From: Engraulis encrasicolus
Lineage: Eukaryota; Chordata; Actinopteri; Clupeiformes; Engraulidae
Length of the DNA stretch: 64,000 bases
Assembly (NCBI RefSeq): GCF_034702125.1
Contig: NC_085857.1
Location: 55,868,714-55,932,713 of the forward strand
Reading direction: 5' to 3'
Shown here: positions 25,346 through 37,010 of the stretch, piece after piece
How positions within the stretch are numbered: position 1 is the stretch's first letter
Layout: each line of letters starts with the position of its first letter
Translations under genes and position numbers: made by a program
Notes under the pieces: model-generated
The model's input: the letters and a program-made list of their open reading frames with translations, nothing else
The model's database searches: none
What the model was told of the DNA's origin: nothing

Positions 25346-25866
25346 GAATAATCACGCTTGTAGAAACCCCAGGACAACCCCGTGCCTCTCGGTACAATTT
25401 GAGTAGAACCTTCTCACTGTACTGTCCGCCAGACAGTCATTAATTGTCCTGTGCTCTCTGCAAACTTTCTGAGCTCGTGCTAGCTAACGCTAGCCGGCTC
25501 TGTGTGCATTCCCATACCTAGACAATATTTCCCCACACATGTGAGTTGCCATATTTGTAGTCGACTACAGATATTGCTCTGGACAACCCATCTCTCACTC
25601 CCTGCTCTGTCTCGGTTCTTTCTCTCTCTCTTCCATTCGGAATAGCGTACATTAATTACAGAAATCCCAGACACCGTTGCAGGCCCCTAGCCTCTCCGGA
25701 GAGCTAGCTCTACCTGCTATTACCTTAGACTAGGTAGCCACTAGCTACCATAGCCTTTTGTTCTGCCTGAACTTTCTGTAGCCAATGTTAGCTTGGCTTG
25801 ACCAAACACATACACGCGTTTGATCCGCCATTTCATGTCCCCAACGGACAAACACGCACCCCCACC

Positions 25867-25902
<36 letters not shown>

Positions 25903-26303
25903 AGAAGCCTCTCTTTCTCCCTCTCTCTTTTCCCCTCTTTTCTTCTTTTATTTTCCTTCCTTGTTTTATAGTATTTGTGCCTTATGATTGTATTATTCCA
26001 TTTAACCGACATTGAATGTAATGCTTTATTTAGATTACTTGGTAGTTAATAAAAGTTATTCATTTGATTTTATTGCATTTTGTCTGTTATTGCATTGTGT
26101 ACGTACGGAATCAACTTACTTAGAACTTTTGCCTTCAACTGAGTTTTGTGCCCCTTGTGTTGACAGTCACAGTGAACAGTTAGTCTCATACCCTTTAAGG
26201 TGACTGCTTCATTGTACTGCCAATCACAACGTGTACAAGTACTCCTATTAGTCTTGATCTTTTGCAATTCATTGTGAAATACTGAGATTAATATCCAAAT
26301 CAA
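24591..26303. other. Unassigned stretch with CT and CA tracts
   Basis: No gene could be supported. The left 300 bp is GC- and CpG-rich and could be an old 5' untranslated exon or part of an LTR; the right side has an AATAAA-like signal near 26047. CT-rich tract at 25283-25345 and (CA)n at 25870-25899. Text after 26440 (CCTACATATTTTGGTTACCC) vaguely resembles an LTR end next to a primer-binding site, but no left LTR boundary was found. Confidence 0.35.
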
Positions 26304-26371
26304 ATGAGACTGATTTACTTATGAGACTGATTTATTTATGAGACTGATTTATTAATGAGACTGATTTATTT
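26304..26371. repeat. 17-bp minisatellite, four units
   Basis: ATGAGACTGATTTATTT repeats at 26304, 26321, 26338 and 26355 with one or two substitutions per unit. Confidence 0.9.
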
Positions 26372-26759
26372 ACATTTTTGATTGATTAATTGTGACTTAT
26401 TACATAAGTCGAGCTTATTACATAAGTCATAAGGATTGTTCCTACATATTTTGGTTACCCATGGTATGAGGACTTATTCTTCGAGCCCAATGAATGTAAT
26501 TTCAATTGCATAACTGCAATTGCCCCTACAGCACTATTAAACATTACACTTTTGAAAAGTACTTTGAATTCAGTATAATCATCGTGTGTACTTATTACTT
26601 TGATGAAACGGAATAATCTTACTGTTTGCATTGGGAGCAAAAAGGAAAACCCTAAGCCTTGCATTTTCACTTTCCGTGGCATTTTGAATTACCCCAGAAA
26701 ACTAGACGAACCCATCTGGTGGCAAAAATATTTTGACTGCCAAATTGGTGCCAGCCTAA

Positions 26760-27267
26760 AGCCGGGCTTAGACTGTGAGACCTTTTGTCCGATTTTGCCA
26801 CAATTTCTCACTCACACAACTTTTTGGGAGTCGGACCGATTTCTCAGTCGTAAGTCTGCATTGTGTAGTGTACATGAGATAACGACAAGAGATTTCACCT
26901 CACGGTCGTGCAGTCATGGGTCGCAAGAAAATCGAAACTGTTGGAAAACCTGGTCATGCCTCGTGAGTAAAATCGCACAGTTAAAGCAGTGCTACGACCT
27001 GATTTGTCATTACACACGCACAAGTTAATAGGGCTGTGCGATTCACTCTTGATCGCGTCCTCGTCTCCACCTCAGGTATGCATGTTCCCTTATCTGCACA
27101 CCCGGGAAACATGCCTTTCGACATGCATCCGACTGGCGGCTTGTATAGTGTGAGGACATGAGTCGTGCGATGTGAACTTTTAAATCGTTAAATTCCCTTG
27201 TGCAGTGTGAGAGCCTGAGGGAGCTCAATATCCACGAGTGAAAATATTGCACTGTGTATGCCCGCCT
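26760..27267. mobile_element. PIF/Harbinger-type MITE with TAA duplication
   Basis: The left end AGCCGGGCTTAGACTGTGAG and the complemented right end AGGCGGGCATACACAGTGCA are inverted termini, each flanked by TAA (26757-26759 and 27268-27270), the 3-bp Harbinger duplication. No transposase. Relatives: left part at 57566-57915 and a right end at 43377-43430. The open frames inside are shared repeat text, not a gene. Confidence 0.85.
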
Positions 27268-27270
27268 TAA

Positions 27271-28200
27271 GGGCGTCCACACACCTGCTCCGACAAAGTG
27301 CAGAGCACTGCTTCGCAAAAGTCCCGGACATCGGCTAGCGAATAGACACTAATTCTATTTTGTCAGAGCCGCCCATTGACTATCCAACATCAATGGTTTG
27401 ATCCCACCCACATCTTTCTGGTACCTGGTACAAGCGAGCCCAGACTCAAGTTTTCACATAGTTTGCCTCACTAGGCACATTTTCAATGACATATTCATTT
27501 GGACAGCTGTTGGAAAATCTCTGCAATGGATGAAAGAGTTCAGAAGACTGTACCATAAAGTATATCCACTCTTTGCCAATACCCAGTCAACAGGACTCTG
27601 TGTCTCTGTTTGGCACAGTATTGTCTGACTCTATATCCCTGTTTTGATAGTTGTTCCCATGTGTTTCCAAATCCCAAGCAAGATCAGCACAGGCATACAG
27701 TAGGGTACTTGATAATGATCTTGATGTCTTTGAGAGGTCTGAGGTGACGGGTCCATTTCAGTTGCATGTGTAGATACCAGACTGTTTGCTCAGAAGCTGG
27801 CAGCCTTGTTAAGTCGTTTTCTCCAAGTCTTACATTACAAAAGAGGTAGGGTTTTCAGCATTTGGTACAATAATTGTACCCATATTTGGAACTGTTTGTT
27901 AGAACATACACTGTATTTACACAATCCACTGGACAGCCCTTCCACCCACTGCACATTTCCCAACAGCTAAGAAAATATGGATGGCATTCGTAATACAACG
28001 AAAGGTACAAATGCTACCAGATATGTTCTGACCTGAAGGCTATAGCTGCCAGTGTGAGGATTGGGACATTTTCAAATTCCTATATTTTTGTCCAATAAGA
28101 TTACTAAATTCATCAAAGGGATCATGATAATCTCTCAAATGTCATCAAATCAGAGATCATGAAGATGTCTCCATTAATAAGAAACAATGGATAATACGTG
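27271..28200. other. Unassigned non-coding stretch
   Basis: No gene, element end or tandem repeat recognised. Confidence 0.35.
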
Positions 28201-29355
28201 GCCATGCTGTGTTTAAAGTAGGCTCATTTTTTCAAAAAAGGTTAATGTCTAAGGAGTATTTGTACCAAGTTTGGTTCTTCTATCACAACTTGAACTTCTT
28301 CCAGTTACTGTATCTAACTTTTGCAGAAGGAGAATGGGTGGCCATCTTGAATTTCAAATGTCCCATACACCTTAACAACAGAGTACTCTTCAACAGAATA
28401 TTGAAGAGTATTTGTAAGTTTGGTGCTCACACCACTATTTAAACAATTGTTTGCGTATCCCCTGCAGAATTTCTACAGGACTTTGTGGCAGCCATCTTGG
28501 AAAATGAGTGGCCATCTTGAATTTCAAGTGACATGCATGCCTTTTCAAATGTATAAGAAGTATTTGCACCAGGTTTGGTAGCCTGGTCCTTACCATCCCA
28601 TAATACCACCATTTCATTTCATATTCATGGTCTGGAGATTGTGTGATCTGACAAGATTGCAGGAAGCGGGAAGTTTGCACTCAGTTATGGCAGGGCTCTC
28701 AAGTTTTGAAGATTGTTTGGAGGGGGGGGCAGACATCGACCCGTCACCCATCGACCCATGGACACAAAGTTTCCCTTCAACCCAGCTAGTTAAAAAGTTT
28801 GATTAGACCAAATACATTATTTATTCAATATGCTTAGCCCTAACCAGTGCTGGAGTTGTAAAGTAAAAGCAGCTGGGGATGGTCAGAGTGATTCTAATTA
28901 TTGGTGGTTAGGGGGTTTCTCCCCTCAGAAATTTTTGAGTGCAATTTTAACACAATATGTGAAAAAGGGATGTCTGTTTTAGAGGGAGGTGATTTTTGAC
29001 CATTTTCATTGTGGGGGATTATTTTAGACCATTTTCATTGTGGGGGGATGGCACCCCCCCCCCCATACCTAACCTTGACCCTAACCATTAATTAATAACA
29101 ATAGCATTGACATTAACAACTCAAATTAAATAAAAGTCCAATCACTTTTTTTAGGCGCCAGACCAAAACAAATGCCCTTTTTCATTCAGTACCATATCTC
29201 CAGCACTATTGGTTAGCCTACTTGCCCTCTCTTCTACCACTACCTCTGCATTCCTCCATTCTCTCCCCAGTCGGTCTACTATTTGCCCTCCTCCCACTCT
29301 GTCTCCACATCCATGGTTTATTCCCTGACATTCTAAATCAAATGTAACTAGAAAT

Positions 29356-29374
29356 GCATTCTCACAGAAAATGC
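29356..29374 (-). terminator. Terminal hairpin of the 1,592-bp unit
   Basis: Minus strand GCATTTTCTGTGAGAATGC pairs GCATTTT with AGAATGC (one T-G wobble) around loop CTGTG, four bases before CTAG. It recurs at the same place in every unit. In Helitrons such a hairpin marks the replication terminus; that role here is inferred. It is not a transcription terminator claim. Confidence 0.5.
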
Positions 29375-30279
29375 TGGAAGCGGGCTTGCCTTTTGGGGCA
29401 GAGATGAAACAAAGTACTATTGAGAAAACAAAGCTAAAAGAAATCTTGGAAAAACTCCATCCACCCAGTCAGAAGTTATGGGCCAAACAATTCAGCCATC
29501 TTGGATTCAGCCATCTTGAAAGTGTTGTAGCGCTGCGTTTTGGGGATATACTAAATGACATACATGGTATTTTAAGTTGGCTAAGGAACACTGCATATGA
29601 TAAAATTTTGAAAATCAACATGGCTTCGAGCGGGATTAGAACTCACAACCTCCATATCTGTAATCCAACCCCTTTGCCATTGATATTAAATGACATACAA
29701 TACATGATATTTGAAGTTGGCTAAGGAACACTGCATATGATATCATTTTGAAAATCAACATGGCTTTGACTGGGATTCGAACCCCCAACCTCCATATCTA
29801 TAATCCAGCACATTTGCCATGCATACTAAATGACATACATGGCATTTTAAGTTGGCCAAGGAACACTGCATATGATATAATTTAGAAAATCAACATGGCT
29901 TTGACTGGGTTTCGAACCCCCAACCTCAATATCTGTAATTCAGCACATTTGCCATCCATACTAAATGATATACATGGCATTTTAAGTCGGCCAAGGAACG
30001 CTGCATATGATATAATTTAGAAAATCAACATGGCTTCGGGTGGGATTTGAACCCTCAGTCTCCATCTCTAATGCAGCGGCATGCATTACCACTAAGCCAA
30101 GCAGCTAATTGTCATGCATATTCCAGCAAGACTATATTACATTGCATTGCAGAGCTGAACAATAGACTTCTAGAATGCTTGCTCGCACCTGCTCGTTAAG
30201 AATAGAATCTTGAGACAGTGACAGTTGAAATGGAACACTTCATTGGCTGCACCTGTTGTGATTGACTGAAAGACAGTTA

Positions 30280-31682
30280 AGGCCAGTTCACATCAAAGAT
30301 TCGCGACGAGACGGGACGGTTGCAGAGAGTTGCAGCGACGAGTTGCAGTGGTGTGAATCAATCGTCGCACGGAGTTGCGAGCTGTTGCAAGCAGTTTCAA
30401 AAGATTAATCATGTCAAATCGCAGTCGCAAGGTTTTAGAACACAAGCCACTGTGACGTCCCCTCACCTGCCTAGATGACACGTCTTCTGGCAGTTTAGCA
30501 TGTAGGCCTACTTTTCATTTTATTTTCTTAGGGGCCCGAGAACGATTGGTGATTGCCTCCATTCAGGTTATTTTAATAGCGTAAGACATTTGCTGTCAAT
30601 CAACGTAACAGCTGAGAAACAGCCGGTTTGCCCACTGGACATTTGCAAGGTCAAGATGAGGCTAGGACTAATTGAAGACAGAAATAAAAATAATAATAAT
30701 ATATTTTTTAAAAATCTAAACATTGGCCGTCTAAACATTAGCGTTGGTGTAAACCAATGCGGGATGGGGTTAGAAACACATGTGTAGGCCTATATTGCGT
30801 GAGATTGTGTCGTGCGCAAATATTGTGAACCTGTCGTTCATTTCAAAAACTGAACATTGTAGGCTATCAGAGAAGGCCAATGAAGCTAACCTATTTAGAT
30901 GAGCTGGCTATTTTCGTTTGCATCTGCTAACAAACAGGTGGAATGTCAGACTACCTGCATCCCCTGGTGCCATGACCACCAGCGCCCGCGGTTTGTCATT
31001 TTACGCGCTCCCTTTATGGAGCAAACAGCCACCTTCCAAAAATAAGATCTGGCCATGCCTTCATCTCTTAACGTTTTGGTAACAAATCAAGCCACTCAAT
31101 GAGCATACTGTTCATCTGCCTGCACAAAGGTAGCCTATCACGGACGAGACCAGCTGTCGTACAAAAAGCATCACACCGCACAAAGGAACTTTAAATGTAA
31201 CCCATTAAGTTGTCCGCGACTTCTCGTCGTGGTATCACAGAAAGCAAGCAGGAGGGTAGGTAGTCGTCCACGGTGCTTTCAGAAATATATCAGAGAAACT
31301 GAAACTTTGCATTTTCTCACGAAAGTATGCCAAGTAAAACCCACGTTCAATGGGCTCCATGCATTTTTTGCGCAAAATGCACGGCTATGTAGGCATAATG
31401 TAGCCTAAATGTAGGGCTACAATAGTTTATTTAATTTGATCGCAACAGCGCATCTATTTGCTTTTGTAAAACAACTCAGATGGGTGCGCGCACGTAGCCT
31501 GGTCCTGACCATCCCATAATACTACCATTGACCGGCTACCGTTGTTATAGGAACGTAGTCGCAGTTGCAGCTGCAGTTGCAGTGGTCTGAACGCCTGGAG
31601 TAGAACAGCATGTTGCAGACAGTTGCTGGTTTTTAGAACGTTGCAGCTCGTCTCGTCGCGAATCTTTGGTGTGAACTGGCCT
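30280..31682. mobile_element. PIF/Harbinger-type element inserted in the first array unit
   Basis: The left end AGGCCAGTTCACATCAAAGA and the complemented right end AGGCCAGTTCACACCAAAGA continue as inverted copies through TTCGCGACGAGACG. TTA flanks both (30277-30279 and 31683-31685); the uninterrupted units read TTAGTATTGAG here, which proves the insertion and its 3-bp duplication. Subterminal GTTGCAG repeats are present on both sides. No transposase frame. Confidence 0.92.
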
Positions 31683-32605
31683 TTAGTATTGAGCTCTAGA
31701 CAGGGGAGAGGATGAGAATGAGTTTTTTGTCTTTACAACATCGTTGTAAAAAAACTAAAAGGAGTTGGCACGTGTCCCTTTTCACAGATCGGAGTCATGC
31801 TTGTGATCTCTCTAACAGTCTTTGAATGAAGTTTATAGGTGAAAGGGTTCAGGCACAAATGGACCTCCGTGTGGGACATGCGCTGATCTCTTGAAAAATG
31901 CACTTTTCGAAAGAATGGGATTCTCCATAGAGCCAGGCCTGTTTTTTTTACAAACCTGCCATTTAAAAAGTATTGGGAGTTGGGAGATGAAACTTTCACA
32001 ATTTGGAGACATCCCATAGAGCTCGCTAACAACGCGTCAACTAAACTTCTAGGTGAAAGTGTTGATGTTTTATGACCGAAAAAGCCTCCTACACTCTAAT
32101 CTCTAGAGTGGCGGAACTTTGGTTCATGAAGGTTCCACCATAGTTTTCAATGGAGACCCAGGCTTTCACAAAATCGCCAAAAACGGGAAAACGACAAGAG
32201 ACATGGAGAAGCCTATAACTGTACGCGATCTCCAAGCCGAGCCGGTCGTTTTAGTGTTTGAACGGTGTCTCTATCTCGAAAGGCCTAGGAGGAGATCCAT
32301 TTTCTATTTTACTGCTGCCCTGCACAAGAACGATAATAATAAACTAGAAATGCATTCTCACAGAAAATGCTGGAAGCGGGCTTGCCTTTGGGGGCAGAGA
32401 TGAAACAAAGTACTATTGAGAAAACAAAGCTAAAAGAAATCTTGGAAAAACTCCATCCACCCAGTCAGAAGTTATGGGCCAAACAATTCAGCCATCTTGG
32501 ATTCAGCCATCTTGAAAGTGTTGTAGCTCTGCGTTTTGGGGATATACTAAATGACATACATGGTATTTTAAGTTGGCTAAGGAACACTGCATATGATATA
32601 ATTTT

Positions 32606-33098
32606 GAAAATCAACATGGCTTCGAGCGGGATTCGAACTCACAACCTCCATATCTGTAATCCAACCCCTTTGCCATTGATATTAAATGACATACAATACA
32701 TGATATTTGAAGTTGGCTAAGGAACACTGCATATGATATCATTTTGAAAATCAACATGGCTTCGACTGGGGTTCGAACCTCCAACCCCCATATCCCTAAT
32801 TCAGCACATTTTCCATTCATACTAAATGACATACATGGCATTTTAAGTTGGCCAAGGAACACTGCATATGATATAATTTTGAAAATCAACATGGCTTTGA
32901 CTGGGTTTCGAACCCCCAACCTCAATATCTGTAATTCAGCACATTTGCCATCCATACTAAATGATATACATGGCATTTTAAGTCGGCCAAGGAACGCTGC
33001 ATATGATATAATTTAGAAAATCAACACGGCTTTGAATGGGATTTGAACCCTAAACCTCCATATCTCTAATGCTGCGGCATGCATTACCACTAAGCCAA
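32606..33098 (-). repeat. Four tandem tRNA-3'-half modules inside a unit
   Basis: Within each unit a module of about 135-140 bp repeats four times; in the second copy the landmark GAAAATCAACATGG stands near 32606, 32746, 32881 and 33016. Read on the minus strand every module has a tRNA-like T arm with a pol III B box (GGTTCGAAACC, GGTTCGAACCC, GGTTCAAATCC and similar) followed by AAAGCC or GAAGCC, then an A/T-rich linker. Only the first module in transcription order also has an A box, TGGCTTAGTGG (33088-33098). It looks like a tRNA-derived SINE whose 3' half was multiplied. Confidence 0.7.
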
Positions 33099-35520
33099 GC
33101 AGGTAATTGTCATGCATAGTTCAGCAAGACTATATTACATTGCATTGCAGAGCCTCAACAATAGACTTCTAGAATGCTTGCTCGCACCTGCTCGTTAAGA
33201 ATAGAATCTTGAGACAGTGACAGTTGAAATGGAACACTTCACTGGCTGCACCTGTTGTGATTGACTGAAAGACAGTTAGTATTGAGCCTTTAACAGGGGA
33301 GAAAATGAGAATGAGTTTTTTGTCTTTACAACATCGTTGTAAAAAAACTAAAAGGAGTTGGCACGTGTCCTTTTCACAGATCGGAGTCATGCTTGTGATC
33401 TCTCTAACAGTCTTTGAATTAAGTTTATAGGTGAAAGGGTTCAGGCACAAATGGACCTCCGTGTGGGACATGCGCTGATCTCTTGAAAAATGCACTTTTC
33501 GAAAGAATGGGATTCTCCATAGAGCCAGGCCTGTTTTTTTTACAAACCTGCCATTTAAAAAGTATTGGGAGTTGGGAGATGAAACTTTCACAATTTGGAG
33601 ACATCCCATAGAGCTCGCTAACAACGCGTCAACTAAACTTCTAGGTGAAAGTGTTGATGTTTTATGACCGAAAAAGCCTCCTACACTCTAATCTCTAGAG
33701 TGGCGGAACTTTGGTTCATGAAGGTTCCACCATAGTTTTCAATGGAGACCCAGGCTTTAACAAAATCGCCAAAAACGGGAAAACGACAAGAGACACGGAG
33801 AAGCCTATAACGAGACGCGATCTCCAAGCCGAGCCGGTCGTTTTAGTGTTTGAACGGTGTCTCTATCTCGAAAGGCCTAGGAGGAGATCCATTTTCTATT
33901 TTTGCTGTCCCCCTGCACAAGAACGATAATAATAACTAGAAATGCATTCTCACAGAAAATGCTGGAAGCGGGCTTGCCTTTGGGGGCAGAGATGAAACAA
34001 AGTACTATTGAGAAAACAAAGCTAAAAGAAATCTTGGAAAAACTCCATCCACCCAGTCAGAAGTTATGGGCCAAACAATTCAGCCATCTTGGATTCAGCC
34101 ATCTTGAAAGTGTTGTAGCTCTGCGTTTTGGGGATATACTAAATGACATACATGGTATTTTAAGTTGGCTAAGGAACACTGCATATGATATAATTTTGAA
34201 AATCAACATGGCTTCGAGCGGGATTCGAACTCACAACCTCCATATCTGTAATCCAACCCCTTTGCCATTGATATTAAATGACATACAATACATGATATTT
34301 GAAGTTGGCTAAGGAACACTGCATATGATATCATTTTGAAAATCAACATGGCTTCGACTGGGGTTCGAACCTCCAACCCCCATATCCCTAATTCAGCACA
34401 TTTTCCATTCATACTAAATGACATACATGGCATTTTAAGTTGGCCAAGGAACACTGCATATGATATAATTTTGAAAATCAACATGGCTTTGACTGGGTTT
34501 CGAACCCCCAACCTCAATATCTGTAATTCAGCACATTTGCCATCCATACTAAATGATATACATGACATTTTAAGTCGGCCAAGGAACGCTGCATATGATA
34601 TAATTTAGAAAATCAACACGGCTTTGAATGGGATTTGAACCCTAAACCTCCATATCTCTAATGCTGCGGCATGCATTACCACTAAGCCAAGCAGGTAATT
34701 GTCATGCATAGTTCAGCAAGACTATATTACATTGCATTGCAGAGCCTCAACAATAGACTTCTAGAATGCTTGCTCGCACCTGCTCGTTAAGAATAGAATC
34801 TTGAGACAGTGACAGTTGAAATGGAACACTTCACTGGCTGCACCTGTTGTGATTGACTGAAAGACAGTTAGTATTGAGCCTTTAACAGGGGAGAAAATGA
34901 GAATGAGTTTTTTGTCTTTACAACATCGTTGTAAAAAAACTAAAAGGAGTTGGCACGTGTCCTTTTCACAGATCGGAGTCATGCTTGTGATCTCTCTAAC
35001 AGTCTTTGAATTAAGTTTATAGGTGAAAGGGTTCAGGCACAAATGGACCTCCGTGTGGGACATGCGCTGATCTCTTGAAAAATGCACTTTTCGAAAGAAT
35101 GGGATTCTCCATAGAGCCAGGCCTGTTTTTTTTACAAACCTGCCATTTAAAAAGTATTGGGAGTTGGGAGATGAAACTTTCACAATTTGGAGACATCCCA
35201 TAGAGCTCGCTAACAACGCGTCAACTAAACTTCTAGGTGAAAGTGTTGATGTTTTATGACCGAAAAAGCCTCCTACACTCTAATCTCTAGAGTGGCGGAA
35301 CTTTGGTTCATGAAGGTTCCACCATAGTTTTCAATGGAGACCCAGGCTTTAACAAAATCGCCAAAAACGGGAAAACGACAAGAGACACGGAGAAGCCTAT
35401 AACGAGACGCGATCTCCAAGCCGAGCCGGTCGTTTTAGTGTTTGAACGGTGTCTCTATCTCGAAAGGCCTAGGAGGAGATCCATTTTCTATTTTTGCTGT
35501 CCCCCTGCACAAGAACGATA

Positions 35521-35704
35521 ATAATAATAAAACAGGACTTAGAGATTACTATAAACGGGCCTTGCTCTGCAAGGGCCATGCTCTGCATGGTCCTTGCTCC
35601 GCAAGCCCGCTTAATAATAAAACAGGACTTAGAGATTACTATAAACGGGCCTTGCTCTGCAAGGGCCATGCTCTGCATGGTCCTTGCTCCGCAAGCCCGC
35701 TTAA
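35521..35704 (-). repeat. Two 90-bp cloverleaf-forming units
   Basis: Period exactly 90 bp (CTTGCTCTGC at 35561 and 35651). In the first unit a 4-bp outer stem (CGGG 35556-35559 with CCCG 35606-35609) encloses three hairpins: CCTTGC-TCT-GCAAGG (35560-35574), CCATGC-TCT-GCATGG (35576-35590) and CTTGC-TCC-GCAAG (35593-35605). All loops are three bases and at most two bases separate the arms. The spacer ends in TAATAATAA repeats. It forms the end of the array opposite CTAG. Confidence 0.85.
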
Positions 35705-37010
35705 TAAAAGAAACGTGACATGACGGCTCCTAAGCGACTAGAACTAGATCAACTTTCCATTGGATAGGCCTACAATGAACTTACTCTGATCGTCCTCAGC
35801 ACAACTCGCTTGGTTGGTGGCACGTCATTTCTCCATATCTTAATTGCTACGAGTTGTCAATAATTTCACTGCTTTTCATAGACAAATGAAATAACTGCTA
35901 TTATTAGAATGTAGCCTATGCCACATTCTGAGAAGCTTGACTGTAGCCTAAACACCACTACGGATAACGAATTTTATAATAAGCAAAGCACGCAGTCTCA
36001 ATCATGTTTGCGAGGGATGATCATCAGAGAAACAATCAGCTGTTATAGATAGCGTTGTTAACCACTTTGCCATCTTTTAACGTCGCTATTAAGGCTACAT
36101 GGGCTGGAAGTATTGGTATAAGGAGTAAAAACAGTAGCCTAACCAATACAAGTCTGATATTTTCACCTGTATAAAGTTATCACCTGATGGTCCTGGCTCC
36201 TGCGTCTCCAGTTCGCCTACTTGCGATTTGTGAATTTTACAGTTCTCTCTGAATGTGCGCTGCGCACGCGATTGCTTGAAACTCTGATCCACTGATCTGC
36301 CCGACAACCGAACAATCTATTGTCTGATTGGCTGAATAGCGTGGTAACTAGTCTGAACACAGAAGCGATGTTACCAATTTCTGACGCTCTGTGGATAGGT
36401 TGGATGAATTAATGTGCGCCCATTGGATAAGTTATCAAAACTTCAGAGTGTGAAATACCATGTGTGGCGTGTGAGAGTGTGAACTCGCTCAGATGCGCGT
36501 GTCACACTCTCAAAGAGTGAGACTTGAGAGCCCTGGTTATGGTTTGAAATGATTGGACAGCTCTCACCCAATCGCCGACAATTACTCAACAACAACATAG
36601 TGCAGACGTGTACGTCATCGTCACAAGCGTCCTCGCCCTTTTGCCCCCACATGCGGCGCTTATTCACTGTTTTCTGGCTTAAGTACGTAGGATGACGTGC
36701 GAAGATGAAGGTTTGGTGCTTGTATCATTATATGAATGCTTGTTTAACTTCCATGTGACACAGCTGCATGATGGTGGCCATCTTGAAAAATGAATGAATT
36801 TGAAGTCACCCCAATGCTTTTTTAAAAAAGTACATCTAAGGACTATCTGTGCCAAGTTTGGAGTTTGTATCACCATTTGAACAATTGTTTCAGTTGCCAA
36901 TTTATATCTGTATGGTGGCCATCTTGGAAAATTGGGCAACCATCTTGAATTTGAAGTGGCCCGCGTATCTTTGAAAATATTAATGACTAAGGAGTATGTG
37001 CAGACTCTGG

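Larger units (their letters stand above)
29348..35705 (-). mobile_element. Tandem array of 1,592-bp units, capped by cloverleaf repeats
   Basis: Three head-to-tail copies: 29348-32343 (about 1,590 bp once the Harbinger insertion at 30280-31682 is removed), 32344-33935 (1,592 bp) and 33936-35527, then two 90-bp cloverleaf units to 35704. Each copy starts on the plus strand with CTAG (29348, 32344, 33936). On the minus strand each therefore ends in a 19-nt hairpin GCATTTTCTGTGAGAATGC (7-bp stem, 5-nt loop), ATTT and CTAG, followed by T. That is the terminal pattern of Helitron 3' ends (hairpin plus CTRR, then host T). Copies two and three are nearly identical. No Rep/helicase protein is encoded, so it is nonautonomous. 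Assignment to rolling-circle elements is inference; there is no Helitron-like TC start. Confidence 0.75.
28691..36535. mobile_element. hAT element (CAGGGCTCTCAAG ends) hosting the tandem array
   Basis: The left end CAGGGCTCTCAAGTTTTGA and the complemented right end CAGGGCTCTCAAGTCTCAC are inverted termini. GTTATGG flanks both (within 28683-28690 and at 36536-36542), a 7-8 bp duplication typical of hAT. No transposase. The remaining own sequence is 28691-29347 and 35705-36535; the rest is the 1,592-bp array. Confidence 0.8.
28579..36708. mobile_element. Inserted element with 8-bp duplication AGGTTTGG (outer shell of a nest)
   Basis: AGGTTTGG stands on both sides (28571-28578 and 36709-36716). 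The host repeat elsewhere has a single AAGTTTGGTGC at this spot, so these flanks are a target duplication and 8 bp suggests hAT. The left end TAGCCTGGTCCTTACCATCC is a real family end: it recurs within 31490-31530 and, inverted, at 51105-51215. The right end (..CGAAGATGA) does not pair well with it, so the terminal inverted repeat is poor or lost. All but the outer margins is filled by the element at 28691-36535. Confidence 0.65.
28201..37010. repeat. Interrupted dispersed repeat with GCCATCTTG motifs
   Basis: The flanks 28201-28578 and 36709-37010 are two parts of one repeat family. Both contain GTGGCCATCTTG, GAATTTCAAGTG or GAATTTGAAGTG, and AAGTTTGG next to GGTGCT. GCCATCTTG occurs at 28341, 28491, 28511, 36777 and 36918. 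The middle 8.1 kb is an insertion into this repeat. Confidence 0.7.

Noticed and set aside
24591..26460. An LTR of a retrotransposon
   Set aside because: A possible right edge near CCTACA/TTTTGGTTACC is seen, but no left TG edge, second LTR or pol sequence.
32367..34608. Repeated peptides such as SGIRTHNLHICNP as a conserved protein
   Set aside because: This peptide type is the accidental translation of tRNA-derived B-box repeats.
33169..35216. A 151-codon open frame repeated identically in several units as a real gene
   Set aside because: The first array copy has a one-base insertion that truncates it, identity equals that of surrounding DNA, and no domain is visible. The repetition reflects recent duplication.
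35521..35705. A CRISPR-like array
   Set aside because: The 90-bp units repeat as wholes; there are no unique spacers, and the genome is eukaryotic.
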